From assembly GCF_013393905.1 (NCBI RefSeq), contig NZ_CP040272.1:6829501-6893500 (forward strand): a stretch of 64,000 bases of DNA, in the 5' to 3' direction. Positions 53,689-62,467 of the stretch are shown piece after piece (position 1 is the first letter of the stretch; every line of letters starts with the position of its first letter). The DNA comes from Nostoc sp. C052 (lineage in GTDB: Bacteria > Cyanobacteriota > Cyanobacteriia > Cyanobacteriales > Nostocaceae). The translations under genes were made by a program, and so were the position numbers. The notes below the pieces were generated by a model. That model was not told the origin of the DNA. It worked only from the letters and a program-made list of their open reading frames with translations, and searched no databases.

Positions 53689-54537
53689 ATGTTAGAAAGC
53701 CACCAGCCTACACAAACTCATCGAGTAGCCTTGGTAATCCAATACCTGGGCACTCATTTTCATGGCTGGCAACGGCAAAAACAACACCGGACAGTCCAAG
53801 AAGAGATTGAAATTGCGATCGCTACTATTCTTGGGCATCATGTAACATTACACGGTGCTGGGCGAACCGATTCTGGAGTTCACGCTGCTGCTCAAGTAGC
53901 CCATTTTGAAGCAACAGGTTTCATTCCACCTCACAAGTGGGCAACAATCCTCAACAGCTACCTGCCGCCAGATATATTAATCAGGGCTTCAGCTAGTGTC
54001 GATAACCGTTGGCACGCTCGCTTTAGTGCAGCCTATCGACGGTATCGCTACACAATATATACTGAAGATCGGCTTAACTTGTTTGTAAGACCCTTCAGTT
54101 GGCATTATTATTATGCACCCCTGGATGAATCTTTAATCCAAGCTGCCTTGAAACCTCTCTTGGGAAAGCATCACTTAGCTGCTTTTCACCGTGCAGGCTC
54201 AAAGCGATCGCATTCCTGGGTAGAGGTGCAAGCAGCAGAGTGTCGTCGCAGTGGGCCATTTATCCATATTGAAATACAGGCAGATGGATTTTTGTATGGC
54301 ATGGTACGGCTGTTGGTAGGGATGCTGGTACAAGTAGGTTCTGGACAACGAACACTTTCTAGCTTCACCGAACTCTGGAAAGAACAACGCCGGGAAGAAG
54401 TGAAACACGCCGCACCGCCCCAAGGCTTGTGCTTGTTGCGAGTCGGCTATCCCGATTTTCCCTTTCCGAAAGAGATTTGGTACGACACCTTGCCAAAGTT
54501 CGTCACTAGTCAAGAGTCATTAGTCATTGGTCATTAG
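53689..54537 (+). CDS. truA: tRNA pseudouridine(38-40) synthase TruA
   Basis: 282 residues from ATG 53689. It has VALVIQYLGTHFHGWQRQ, the catalytic Asp in GAGRTDSGVHA, RWHARFSAAYRRYRY and FLYGMVRLLVGMLVQVGSG. The last residues (TSQESLVIGH) are encoded by a heptamer repeat, so the natural end was probably near FVTS. It modifies U38-40 in anticodon arms. Confidence 0.93.
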   Translation: MLESHQPTQTHRVALVIQYLGTHFHGWQRQKQHRTVQEEIEIAIATILGHHVTLHGAGRTDSGVHAAAQVAHFEATGFIPPHKWATILNSYLPPDILIRASASVDNRWHARFSAAYRRYRYTIYTEDRLNLFVRPFSWHYYYAPLDESLIQAALKPLLGKHHLAAFHRAGSKRSHSWVEVQAAECRRSGPFIHIEIQADGFLYGMVRLLVGMLVQVGSGQRTLSSFTELWKEQRREEVKHAAPPQGLCLLRVGYPDFPFPKEIWYDTLPKFVTSQESLVIGH

Positions 54538-54681
54538 TCATTGGTCAGTAGAGACGCGATTAATCGCGTCTGTACAATGGTCATTAGTGAATAACTAAGG
54601 ACAAAGGACAAAGGACAAATAACAAATGACAAAAGACAAATGACTAATGACAAATTAAAAATGACAAAGGACAAATGACAA
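54507..54681. repeat. Heptamer arrays and palindrome, truA-rplM spacer
   Basis: GTCATTAGTCATTGGTCATT units overlap the end of truA. The palindrome GACGCGATTAATCGCGTC lies near 54553, and ACAAAGG/ACAAATG units reach the rplM start, whose ATGACAA may be part of the repeat. Confidence 0.75.
54551..54573. repeat. Palindromic GACGCGATTAATCGCGTC element
   Basis: GACGCGATTAATCGCGTC is a perfect palindrome flanked by TAGA and TGTAC. Related copies lie at 16952 and 50983, and a half near 27439. It can fold into a strong hairpin. Confidence 0.65.
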
Positions 54682-55143
54682 ATGACAACAGTTAAAACAT
54701 ACCTTCCTTCTCAAGCAACCCTTGAGCGTGAGTGGTACATAGTAGATGCCACCGATAAACGCCTTGGTCGTCTCGCCAGCGAAATCGCCCAGGTATTGAG
54801 AGGCAAAAAGAAACCTGAATATACACCCCACTTAGATACAGGTGACTTCGTAATCGTCATCAATGTCGAGAAAGTGGCAGTCACAGGTAAAAAGCGTACT
54901 CAAAAGCTTTACCGCCGCCATTCTGGTCGCCCTGGTGGGATGAAAACCGAAACTTTCGCTAAACTACAAGACCGCATACCAGAGCGAATTTTAGAACAAG
55001 CTGTTAAAGGTATGTTACCGAAAAATAGCCTGGGTAAGCAGTTGTTCACCAAGCTGAAAGTTTATGCTGGGCCTACTCATCCCCATGATGCTCAAAAACC
55101 TAAAGAATTAAAAGTTAGTACAATTCCTGGAGAAGAAAATTAA
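54682..55143 (+). CDS. rplM: 50S ribosomal protein L13
   Basis: A 153-residue uL13: TYLPSQATLEREWYIVDATD, LGRLASEIAQVLRGKKKPEY and AVKGMLPKNSLGKQLFTKLK. Its stop overlaps the start of rpsI by one base. Confidence 0.97.
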   Translation: MTTVKTYLPSQATLEREWYIVDATDKRLGRLASEIAQVLRGKKKPEYTPHLDTGDFVIVINVEKVAVTGKKRTQKLYRRHSGRPGGMKTETFAKLQDRIPERILEQAVKGMLPKNSLGKQLFTKLKVYAGPTHPHDAQKPKELKVSTIPGEEN

Positions 55144-55559
55144 TGGTAGTAGCAGATGCTAATAGCGGTCGCGCCGTATACTGGGGTACTGGCCGCCGTA
55201 AGAATGCGGTAGCACGGGTACGCTTGGTTCCAGGCACAGGTCAACTGATTGTGAACGGTAAAGATGGAACCTTGTATTTCCAATTCAACCCCAACTACCT
55301 GGGAGTGATTAAAGCACCCCTGGAAACTCTGGGATTAGAAAACGAATATGACATTTTGGTAAAAGCAGAAGGCGGCGGCTTGACCGGACAGGCTGATTCT
55401 GTTCGTTTGGGAGTTGCTCGTGCTTTGTGCCAACTCGACCCAGACAACCGCCCACCTTTGAAAACCGAAGGTTACTTGACTCGCGATCCGAGAGCAAAAG
55501 AGCGGAAGAAATATGGTTTACATAAAGCTCGGAAAGCGCCTCAGTACTCTAAGCGTTAG
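55143..55559 (+). CDS. rpsI: 30S ribosomal protein S9
   Basis: A 138-residue uS9: YWGTGRRKNAVARVRLVPG, EGGGLTGQADSVRLGVARAL and the conserved end RKKYGLHKARKAPQYSKR, whose terminal Arg contacts P-site tRNA. Confidence 0.97.
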   Translation: MVVADANSGRAVYWGTGRRKNAVARVRLVPGTGQLIVNGKDGTLYFQFNPNYLGVIKAPLETLGLENEYDILVKAEGGGLTGQADSVRLGVARALCQLDPDNRPPLKTEGYLTRDPRAKERKKYGLHKARKAPQYSKR

Positions 55560-55588
55560 GGAATTGGGCATTGGTGAAGAAGGTGATA

Positions 55589-55629
55589 GGTTACAGGGGA
55601 CAGGTGATAGTTTTCTGTTACCTGTAACC
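55589..55629. repeat. Inverted repeat, rpsI-rpmE spacer
   Basis: GGTTACAGG (55589-55597) and CCTGTAACC (55621-55629) are perfect complements around a 23-base loop. It may fold between rpsI and rpmE. Confidence 0.6.
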
Positions 55630-55706
55630 TGTTCCCTTCTCCCTTCTCCTAGCTGCAATTGAACGCTGAAAGTTATAATTTATATAGATTCATCACAAAA
55701 AGAACA

Positions 55707-55949
55707 ATGGCTAAAGCTGATATTCACCCCAAGTGGTATCCAGATGCTAAAGTTTACTGCAACGGTCAAGTTGTTATGACCATTGGCTCTACTAAGCCAG
55801 AATTGCACGTAGATGTTTGGTCTGGGAATCATCCATTTTACACCGGCACTCAGAAGATTATTGACACTGAGGGTCGAGTAGAGCGCTTCCTCCGTAAGTA
55901 CGGTATGAGCAGCACTCAAACATCTGGCGACGAACAAACCAAAAAGTAG
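55707..55949 (+). CDS. rpmE: 50S ribosomal protein L31
   Basis: 80 residues from ATG 55707; the frame is open further upstream, but only this part is L31-like. It has MAKADIHPKWYPDAKVYCNG, then VDVWSGNHPFYTGTQKIIDT. The paired Cys ligands of zinc-type L31 are missing except one (YCNG), so this is the zinc-free form, useful under zinc shortage. Confidence 0.95.
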   Translation: MAKADIHPKWYPDAKVYCNGQVVMTIGSTKPELHVDVWSGNHPFYTGTQKIIDTEGRVERFLRKYGMSSTQTSGDEQTKK

Positions 55950-56053
55950 CGAGTTGGCTCTGCTGTTAACGACGGCCCTGCATCAGCTGGGTCGATTTTC
56001 ATTTATATGCTCGAGCCAATTTGTTATTTTTTTAAGGAGCGATCGCACTCGTC

Positions 56054-57151
56054 ATGGCTGAATCATACTTACTGGACAAACTAAAATCCGTTGAACAAAC
56101 TTTTAATGAATTAACACGTCGTCTTGGCGACCCCGATACCGCTAGCAATCCTGATGAGTATCAAGAAATTGCTAAGTCTCGTTCTTCTTTGGAAGAGGTC
56201 GTTAATACTTATGAAATTTGGAAAACAGCCCAAGAAGACTTGATCGGAGCGCGTCAGGTTTACAAAGAATCTGCGAGTGACCCAGAGTTGCAAGAAATGG
56301 CATCACTGGAAGTAAAAGAACTTGAAGAAAAAATAGAACATTTAGAGTCTCGCTTGAAAGTCTTACTGTTACCACGCGACCCCAATGATGAAAAGAATAT
56401 CATGTTGGAAATTCGCGCCGGTACTGGTGGCGATGAGGCAAGTATTTGGGCTGGTGATTTGATGCAGATGTACACCCGCTATGCCCAAACTCAAGGTTGG
56501 AAAGTTTCTCTAGTGAGCGAATCTCGCGGAGAAATGGGTGGCTGGAAAGAAGTCATTCTCGAAATTAAAGGTAATGATGTTTACAGCCAGTTAAAGTTTG
56601 AAGCTGGAGTGCATCGTGTGCAGCGCGTGCCGGCAACTGAATCTGGGGGACGGGTTCATACTTCCACAGCTACGGTAGCGATTATGCCAGAGGTGGATGA
56701 TGTGGAAATTCACATTGACCCGAAAGATATTGAAATGACTACAGCCCGTTCTGGTGGTGCTGGTGGACAAAACGTCAACAAGGTGGAAACAGCCGTTGAC
56801 TTGATGCACAAACCGACGGGAATACGCATTTTCTGTACAGAAGAACGCAGCCAGTTGCAAAACAAAGAACGGGCGATGCAAATTCTGCGGGCGAAGTTGT
56901 ATGACATCAAGTTAAGCGAACAACAAGCAGCTGTCACTTCCATGCGGCGATCGCAGGTTGGTACTGGATCGCGATCGGAAAAAATTCGCACCTATAATTA
57001 TAAAGATAACCGCGCTACCGACCATCGCTTAGGTCAGAATTATTCTCTTACCCCAGTTTTGGATGGTGATTTAGAGACGCTGATCCAATCTTGTATATCT
57101 CTAGACCAGCAAGAACGGCTGGCGGAGTTAGCGACTTCTGCCGCTAACTAA
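56054..57151 (+). CDS. prfA: Peptide chain release factor 1
   Basis: A 365-residue RF1. It has the helical N-terminal domain, the GTGGDEASIWAGDL entry, QRVPATESGGRVHTSTATV with the tripeptide-anticodon PAT, and the catalytic SGGAGGQNVNKVETAVDL with GGQ. It reads UAA and UAG. The last gene of the cluster; its stop is ten bases from a convergent gene. Confidence 0.96.
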   Translation: MAESYLLDKLKSVEQTFNELTRRLGDPDTASNPDEYQEIAKSRSSLEEVVNTYEIWKTAQEDLIGARQVYKESASDPELQEMASLEVKELEEKIEHLESRLKVLLLPRDPNDEKNIMLEIRAGTGGDEASIWAGDLMQMYTRYAQTQGWKVSLVSESRGEMGGWKEVILEIKGNDVYSQLKFEAGVHRVQRVPATESGGRVHTSTATVAIMPEVDDVEIHIDPKDIEMTTARSGGAGGQNVNKVETAVDLMHKPTGIRIFCTEERSQLQNKERAMQILRAKLYDIKLSEQQAAVTSMRRSQVGTGSRSEKIRTYNYKDNRATDHRLGQNYSLTPVLDGDLETLIQSCISLDQQERLAELATSAAN

Positions 57152-57160
57152 TTTCTGTTG

Positions 57161-57607
57161 TTAAATATTCTGTAAAACCACTTGTTCTTCTGTTGCTTTT
57201 AACACAGACAGGTGGTTTTCTAATATTGCGTGGAGTACATTTTCTATTTCACTAGGATAATGGTAATAGGCAAATTCGTACTTCATAAGGTAATTTAACT
57301 TTGCCCATTCTTTCAGGGTTTGACAGGTATAAATTAAATTTTCTATTTCTTTTTGCCAACGCGCAAAAATCCTGTAGCTAAAAAAGCTGCTGCATATATT
57401 GCCTTTTGCATCCCAGTAGGAAATACACACTTGATGTTTCAGAAGGTGGATTTTTTTGATTTGCTTAACATCGTAGCCTTTAACTTTTAAAGCTTCTTTG
57501 GTTTCTGCGTCAGAAATGTTCCACTGTTCTGGTTTAATTTTATTAGTGGCTATAAAGTTTTTACCTTTGCGGCGATATTGATTAATTTTGCGTGGCTTGC
57601 GAAACAT
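57161..57607 (-). CDS. Hypothetical protein, basic N-terminus
   Basis: A 148-residue protein not recognised as a known family. It starts very basic (MFRKPRKINQYRRKGKNFI). The middle holds KGYDVKQIKKIHLLKHQVCI, then SSFFSYRIFARWQKEIENL, and the C-terminus is Glu/Leu-rich helix. No signal peptide or TM segment. It is convergent with prfA. AAAACCAC (57174-57181) and GTGGTTTT (57212-57219), both inside its 3' end, can pair and may stop prfA transcription. Confidence 0.55.
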   Translation of the reverse strand: MFRKPRKINQYRRKGKNFIATNKIKPEQWNISDAETKEALKVKGYDVKQIKKIHLLKHQVCISYWDAKGNICSSFFSYRIFARWQKEIENLIYTCQTLKEWAKLNYLMKYEFAYYHYPSEIENVLHAILENHLSVLKATEEQVVLQNI

Positions 57608-57847
57608 GATGCACCTTCGATATTATTTCTTCGCAGCAAAGTCTAGCTACTAGCACAACTGCCGTAGCAAACTAAGTTTTTTGGATTGGTTAAAGATAGA
57701 TGGGTTCGTCTACTAGCTTGATGCCTGTAGTTGCTGATTTACAACCAGAGATATAGTTTAATACTAAAACACAAGGCTGTCAATATAAAAGTAAAATTGT
57801 AATATTGAAAGTAGACTTGTAAATACAGTTGGCTAGCTATATAAGCA

Positions 57848-58210
57848 GTGAAGATCGAAAGCAAACAAAAACTGATTGAAATCATTAAACTAGCTCGCGG
57901 TTCAATGAGTCAGCGAGCGTTTGGTAAGCTTTTGGGAGTATCTGCTACTGCTGTTCAGATGTGGGAAAAAGGTGTGAAAGTGCCAGATACAGAAAATTTG
58001 GCTCGAATCGCATCGAAAGCAGGCTACACAATGGAAGAGTTAATCAGCTGCATAGATGGCAAGCCAATTCCAGAAACCTCAGATTTGAGTCTGATTCTGA
58101 GACAAATCCAGCACATGCCTTTGGCGCAAGTGGCTCAAATTGTCCAAGCCGCGGCAGATAGATTGGCGGCTGTGGCTGAAGCATCAGGGGATGAAGCGAA
58201 GGCTAGTTGA
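57848..58210 (+). CDS. XRE-family HTH transcriptional regulator
   Basis: A 120-residue protein starting at GTG 57848. The HTH is at residues 8-55 (LARGSMSQRAFGKLLGVSA, then TAVQMWEKGVKVPDTENLAR), followed by a coupling helix region (LILRQIQHMPLAQVAQIVQA) with an Ala-rich end. It is a typical stand-alone Cro/CI-type regulator. No obvious target is adjacent. The DUF29 gene follows 76 bases on. Confidence 0.88.
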   Translation: MKIESKQKLIEIIKLARGSMSQRAFGKLLGVSATAVQMWEKGVKVPDTENLARIASKAGYTMEELISCIDGKPIPETSDLSLILRQIQHMPLAQVAQIVQAAADRLAAVAEASGDEAKAS

Positions 58211-58286
58211 ATATTAAAATAATTCGTAATTCGTAACTAAGTTTTTTTAACTAGTTCGTGGTTTCTTGCTGTCAAGATTCAACTTT

Positions 58287-58745
58287 ATGGACAAACCTTC
58301 TTTGTATGACCAAGATTTCTATGGCTGGACACAGCAGCAGGCTAAAGCCTTAGAACAGAAGTTAGTTATGGAACTAGACTGGCAACACCTGCAAGAGGAA
58401 ATTCAAGCTTTGGGGAGACAGGAGTATCGGGAACTCGTGAGCCATCTGAGTGTATTACTCGGTCATCTCTTGAAGTGGGAGTATCAACCCGAACAACGCT
58501 CTCGCAGTTGGTTTTTAACAATTCGAGAACAGCGTCGCGCCATCCACAGACATTTGCGACAGAACCCTAGCTTAAAGTCTCGAATCGAAGAAGCCTTGTT
58601 AGATGGCTTTGAAGCGGGAGTCGATTTAGCGCTACGAGAAACTAACTTACCATTACGAACTTTTCCAGAGCATTGCCCGTATTTATTTGATGATGCGATC
58701 GCAGACAATTTTATGTGCGATACTCGTCAAGACTGGGAAGGATAA
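58287..58745 (+). CDS. DUF29 domain protein
   Basis: 152 residues from ATG 58287. It has the DUF29 pattern: LYDQDFYGWTQQQAKALEQ, MELDWQHLQEEIQALGRQEY, HLLKWEYQPEQRSRSWFLTI, and the closing PEHCPYLFDDAIADNF. DUF29 is abundant in cyanobacteria and without known function. Complete and of normal length. Confidence 0.88.
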   Translation: MDKPSLYDQDFYGWTQQQAKALEQKLVMELDWQHLQEEIQALGRQEYRELVSHLSVLLGHLLKWEYQPEQRSRSWFLTIREQRRAIHRHLRQNPSLKSRIEEALLDGFEAGVDLALRETNLPLRTFPEHCPYLFDDAIADNFMCDTRQDWEG

Positions 58746-59010
58746 TTCTTACCATTTTTATGACGCTCATTTGTTATTTGGAGATAGCTTAGGTAGAACG
58801 AGGTGAAAAAAATTATATCCTTATAAGTTTTATTCCAAGTTAGTTAGATATAGTTACATCTGTGAAACAAGTAATAGAAAATTGAAACCCACGGAGGTGG
58901 GTAAAGTCTTGTGTAGCTGCGATTTCTAATCGCCTATGGTATTTTTACTGGCAGTTAAGGAATAAATGGTTTTAAAATGGTGCAATCTGAAAATATTTAG
59001 GGGTGCAGCT

Positions 59011-59493
59011 ATGTCGCTACGCAATGAGCCTTTAAATTGGCAACTTGAAACCAATAATCCTTATATACCAGTTTATCATCAAGGGAATTTGGTGGGATTT
59101 TTTAAACCAGAATATGCCAGTGAAATTATTAAAATTTTAAATGAAGAAGAAGTTTTAAAAAAAGCGCTGAAAATGGCTTGTACTGATTTAATTAAAAAAA
59201 TCGGCGGCGATACCAGGAAAGTCAATTATTTAATGGAAAAATATGTAAAAACTAGTGAACGTCCCAAGCATGGAACTAGAGCGATCGCAGTTTTACTTCA
59301 GGATAGGCAAAAAGAGCTTGATTTAAGTAACCAGGAGTTTGCAAAATTCTGCGATACCTTTAAATTATCTCCTACGGAACTGAATAATATTTATGCCGGA
59401 GAAGCATTTGATGATAGTTTATTAGCGCCTCTTTCACGTATATTAGGGATAGCAAAAGAGCAATTACTGAAAGTGCGAGATGGTTGTGAATAA
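59011..59493 (+). CDS. Hypothetical protein with XRE-like C-terminus
   Basis: 160 residues from ATG 59011; a start at 58966 would add 15 unconvincing residues. The N-terminal part (NPYIPVYHQGNLVGFFKPEYA) looks like a small folded domain. The C-terminal part (LLQDRQKELDLSNQEFAKFC, then PLSRILGIAKEQLLKV) reads like a DNA-binding or RNA-binding helix-turn-helix, but the fit is loose. Function unknown. It meets the decayed kinase gene tail to tail. Confidence 0.6.
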   Translation: MSLRNEPLNWQLETNNPYIPVYHQGNLVGFFKPEYASEIIKILNEEEVLKKALKMACTDLIKKIGGDTRKVNYLMEKYVKTSERPKHGTRAIAVLLQDRQKELDLSNQEFAKFCDTFKLSPTELNNIYAGEAFDDSLLAPLSRILGIAKEQLLKVRDGCE

Positions 59494-59530
59494 CAAAGTA
59501 AAACATGAACAGCAAATCAAAATCTTCATG

Positions 59531-60000
59531 AACTGCACCGGGGATAAATTGTCTGGCAATACCAAAGTCAATTAGCACTGCTTCTTGTTTACCCGCACGC
59601 ATCATAATATTACTCGGCTTTAAATCCCGATGCAGTAAGCCGCGATCGTGAACTACAGTTAAAGCGTCGCCAATTTGCCTGATGTATAGCAGTGCTTCTG
59701 CTTCTGGTAAACTACCTTTTTCGGTTATGAGTTTACCCAAATCTTCACCTTCGATGTACTCCATTGCCATACATGGCAAATTAACCTCATCAAAGACGTT
59801 TTCTACCTGCACAATATGAGGATGGCGACACAAAGCCAGTCGTAAAGCTTCATCCCGAGAGTCTTGCCGTAATTTATCTTGCTTATCCAGGCGGGATGAT
59901 TCAGGATTTGTTCTCTAAGGGTTTTGATGACTCGCAATTCACCGCGTTGATTTTTTGCCAGATATGTTATGCCAACTCCACCTTCGCCTAATTTTCTGGC
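59531..60000 (-). pseudogene. Decayed Ser/Thr protein kinase fragment
   Basis: Kinase subdomains run on the minus strand: the Gly-rich loop KLGEGGVGITYLA near 60000-59960, VIKTLREQ, CRHPHIVQVENVF, EYIEGEDLGKL, the catalytic loop LLHRDLKPSN and the IDFGIARQFIPG segment near 59531. The reading frame shifts near 59905-59920. No start codon or upstream domain is present, and the C-lobe after FIPGAV is gone. It overlaps the end of the Uma2-like gene upstream. Confidence 0.8.
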
Positions 60001-60692
60001 ACAATTCCTGCTGCCCGCAATTGTGCTGCTAGTCGTTCAGCGCGTTGGCGTTCTTGTTCAGCTAATTCTATTCCCCAAGGTAAAAGGTTTCCTTGTTCAT
60101 CCCACCATCGTAACCACTTTCCTGTGCGGTTTTCACGAGTACCTTGGGACACTCCAAGGTAAAGATTGATTTCGGCTATCCAATAGCGTTGACTTTCATC
60201 AGGCTCTTGCAAAATGTACTGTTCGTTTTGTAAGCGATACATCTCGAAACTGCCGCTATCTGGTTCAAAGATGATGTAGTTTGGTACTTTTAAAATGCGC
60301 TCGTAGAAAAACCATTTTCCTGGGGGATATGTTGCTTTGATAGAATACTCTGTCTCCTGTGTATCGGAAACAAATTCCATGACAATTACGGGAATGTCAC
60401 CCTGTAGTTGAGGTGTGTAACTGCGTATTACCTCTTCTCTACTAACATTAATTTTGGCAATGAAAGCCCAATCAGGAGCTTTAATGACTATTTTTTTGTT
60501 TAGAGTGGCACAAATGCCGTAATTAGTTGTTGTTAGAGCGTTAGCTGAAATTTTTCCGGCTAATTGTAGGCTTTCTGTGAGTGCAGCAGCTAAGGCTGGT
60601 TGGTTGATGTTATCCACTGGATCGTCTGGGAGTTTGTAATCATCGGGTAGTTTTTCCCAAGTGATTTGGTAGTCTTGGGTGAGGGTTGTCAT
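59988..60692 (-). CDS. Uma2-like family protein, long form
   Basis: 234 residues from ATG 60692 (a longer frame exists, but this Met begins the family-like part). The Uma2 core shows APDWAFIAKINVSREEVI, the acidic VIVMEFVSD, LPWGIELAEQERQRAERL and a long Gln/Arg/Ala helix at the end. The catalytic pattern is less regular than in the protein at 16136, so nuclease activity is less sure. Its 3' end overlaps the kinase remnant. Confidence 0.7.
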   Translation of the reverse strand: MTTLTQDYQITWEKLPDDYKLPDDPVDNINQPALAAALTESLQLAGKISANALTTTNYGICATLNKKIVIKAPDWAFIAKINVSREEVIRSYTPQLQGDIPVIVMEFVSDTQETEYSIKATYPPGKWFFYERILKVPNYIIFEPDSGSFEMYRLQNEQYILQEPDESQRYWIAEINLYLGVSQGTRENRTGKWLRWWDEQGNLLPWGIELAEQERQRAERLAAQLRAAGIVPEN

Positions 60693-60770
60693 AATGGGTT
60701 TTCCTTTAGTAGTGCTGAGTGCTGAGTTAAGAGTTTTGTTTATCTCCTTGTCCCCTTGTCTCCCCAATAG

Positions 60771-62297
60771 TTACTCATCTTCATCGGGTTCTAAATCGTC
60801 GGCTGTCAATTCCTGATGCGGGATGGCGGCGATAATCGCATCTATGACTTTAGAGACTGGTAATATCTCAATATTTAAATCGGGGAATTTTGTCCCTTTT
60901 GGGACGATCGCTCTTTTAAATCCCAATTTAGCAGCTTCTTTTAACCGCAGTTCCATTTGGGAAACCGATCGCACTTGTCCACCTAACCCAACTTCGCCGA
61001 TCAATACTGTACCGGGATCGACGATGCGATCGCGGAAACTAGCGACAATTGCGATCGCTATTCCCAAATCTACCGCCGGTTCTTCCACATTCAACCCACC
61101 CGCAGAAGCAACGTAAGAATCTAACTTGGACATCGGAATTCCCACTCGTTTTTCTAAGACGGCGAGAATTTGTACTAGGCGGTTGTAGTCTACACCAGTT
61201 CCAGCACGACGGGGTGAGGGGTAGCTGGTAGGACTCACCAAAGCTTGCAATTCCACAACAATCGGGCGAGTGCCTTCACAAGCAACCACAATGGCCGTAC
61301 CTGGCGCTGGATCGTCACGGTTGCCTAAAAATAGCTCTGAGGGGTTGGAGACTTCTCGCAATCCATCTGTCACCATTTCAAAGATACCGATTTCGTGAGT
61401 TGCGCCGAAGCGGTTTTTAACTGTGCGTAATAACCGATGGGAGGCAAAGCGATCGCCTTCAAAATACAACACTGTATCGACTAAATGTTCTAAAACTTTT
61501 GGCCCGGCGATCGCTCCTTCTTTGGTAACGTGTCCCACAATCAGCATGGTGACATCTTCGTGCTTCGCCACCTTCATCAATGCTGCTGTACATTCCCGTA
61601 CCTGAGCTACTGAACCTGGTGCAGAAGTCAGCGCCGGAAAAAACACCGTTTGGATACTATCAATCACTGCCACGTTTGGCTTGAGAGAGTCTATTTCCCG
61701 TAAAATTTCTTCTAAATCTGTTTCTGGCAGTACGTATAAATCTGCACCAATACTGTCAGGATCTATGGGAAGTGCCGGATCTACTACTACCTTAATATTC
61801 TCCTCATTAACCACACTTAGGGGTTTTGATACTCCTAAACGGGAAGCTCGTAACTTTACCTGCTGTCCCGATTCTTCACCGGTTACGTAAAGGATGCGGT
61901 ATTTTTGTGCTAATTGATTTGATACTTGCAACAATAAAGTCGATTTACCAATACCTGGATCGCCACCAATCAACACCATAGAGCCAGGGACAACCCCACC
62001 TCCAAGCACCCGATCTAATTCTCCATAACCAGACTCCCAGCGGGCAATTTGGCGATCGGTAATTTGATCGAATGTTAAAGAGGCTCGTGCTTTAGCTGGT
62101 TTATTGTGAGATTTGCCATTGCCTTGAGCTGATTGCCAACTACTCACTCCCCCCCGACTGGGTACATCTACTGAGGATTGAATCGAAATTTGTTCTTCTA
62201 GGGAGTTGTAAGTACCGCAAGCAGGACACTTACCAAACCACTGGGGCGATTCTGCTCCACATTCATTACAAGTGAAAAAGGTTTTTGGCTTTGCCAT
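60771..62297 (-). CDS. radA: DNA repair protein RadA (Sms)
   Basis: A 508-residue RadA. The zinc finger has Cys10, Cys13, Cys24 and Cys27 (TCNECG and GKCPACG). Walker A GDPGIGKST is at residues 112-120, the RadA-specific KNRFG motif is present, and the Lon-like C-terminal domain includes SPTSYPSPRRAGTGVDYNR and DLGIAIAIVASFRD. It drives branch migration of recombination intermediates with RecA. The C-terminus is acidic. Transcribed away from rpaB. Confidence 0.96.
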   Translation of the reverse strand: MAKPKTFFTCNECGAESPQWFGKCPACGTYNSLEEQISIQSSVDVPSRGGVSSWQSAQGNGKSHNKPAKARASLTFDQITDRQIARWESGYGELDRVLGGGVVPGSMVLIGGDPGIGKSTLLLQVSNQLAQKYRILYVTGEESGQQVKLRASRLGVSKPLSVVNEENIKVVVDPALPIDPDSIGADLYVLPETDLEEILREIDSLKPNVAVIDSIQTVFFPALTSAPGSVAQVRECTAALMKVAKHEDVTMLIVGHVTKEGAIAGPKVLEHLVDTVLYFEGDRFASHRLLRTVKNRFGATHEIGIFEMVTDGLREVSNPSELFLGNRDDPAPGTAIVVACEGTRPIVVELQALVSPTSYPSPRRAGTGVDYNRLVQILAVLEKRVGIPMSKLDSYVASAGGLNVEEPAVDLGIAIAIVASFRDRIVDPGTVLIGEVGLGGQVRSVSQMELRLKEAAKLGFKRAIVPKGTKFPDLNIEILPVSKVIDAIIAAIPHQELTADDLEPDEDE

Positions 62298-62467
62298 TCT
62301 TAAATCTTATTAAATAATCTTAATATTTACTTAATTCTTGAAAAAAACTAGAAACTAATAATAGTGGTATTTAGAGCTTTTTCCAAATCAATTCATGGAA
62401 TGATATCTTAATATTATGGTATTAAAAATTAATCATGTAAATTTTTAGTCAAGGAGCCTAGAGAAAC

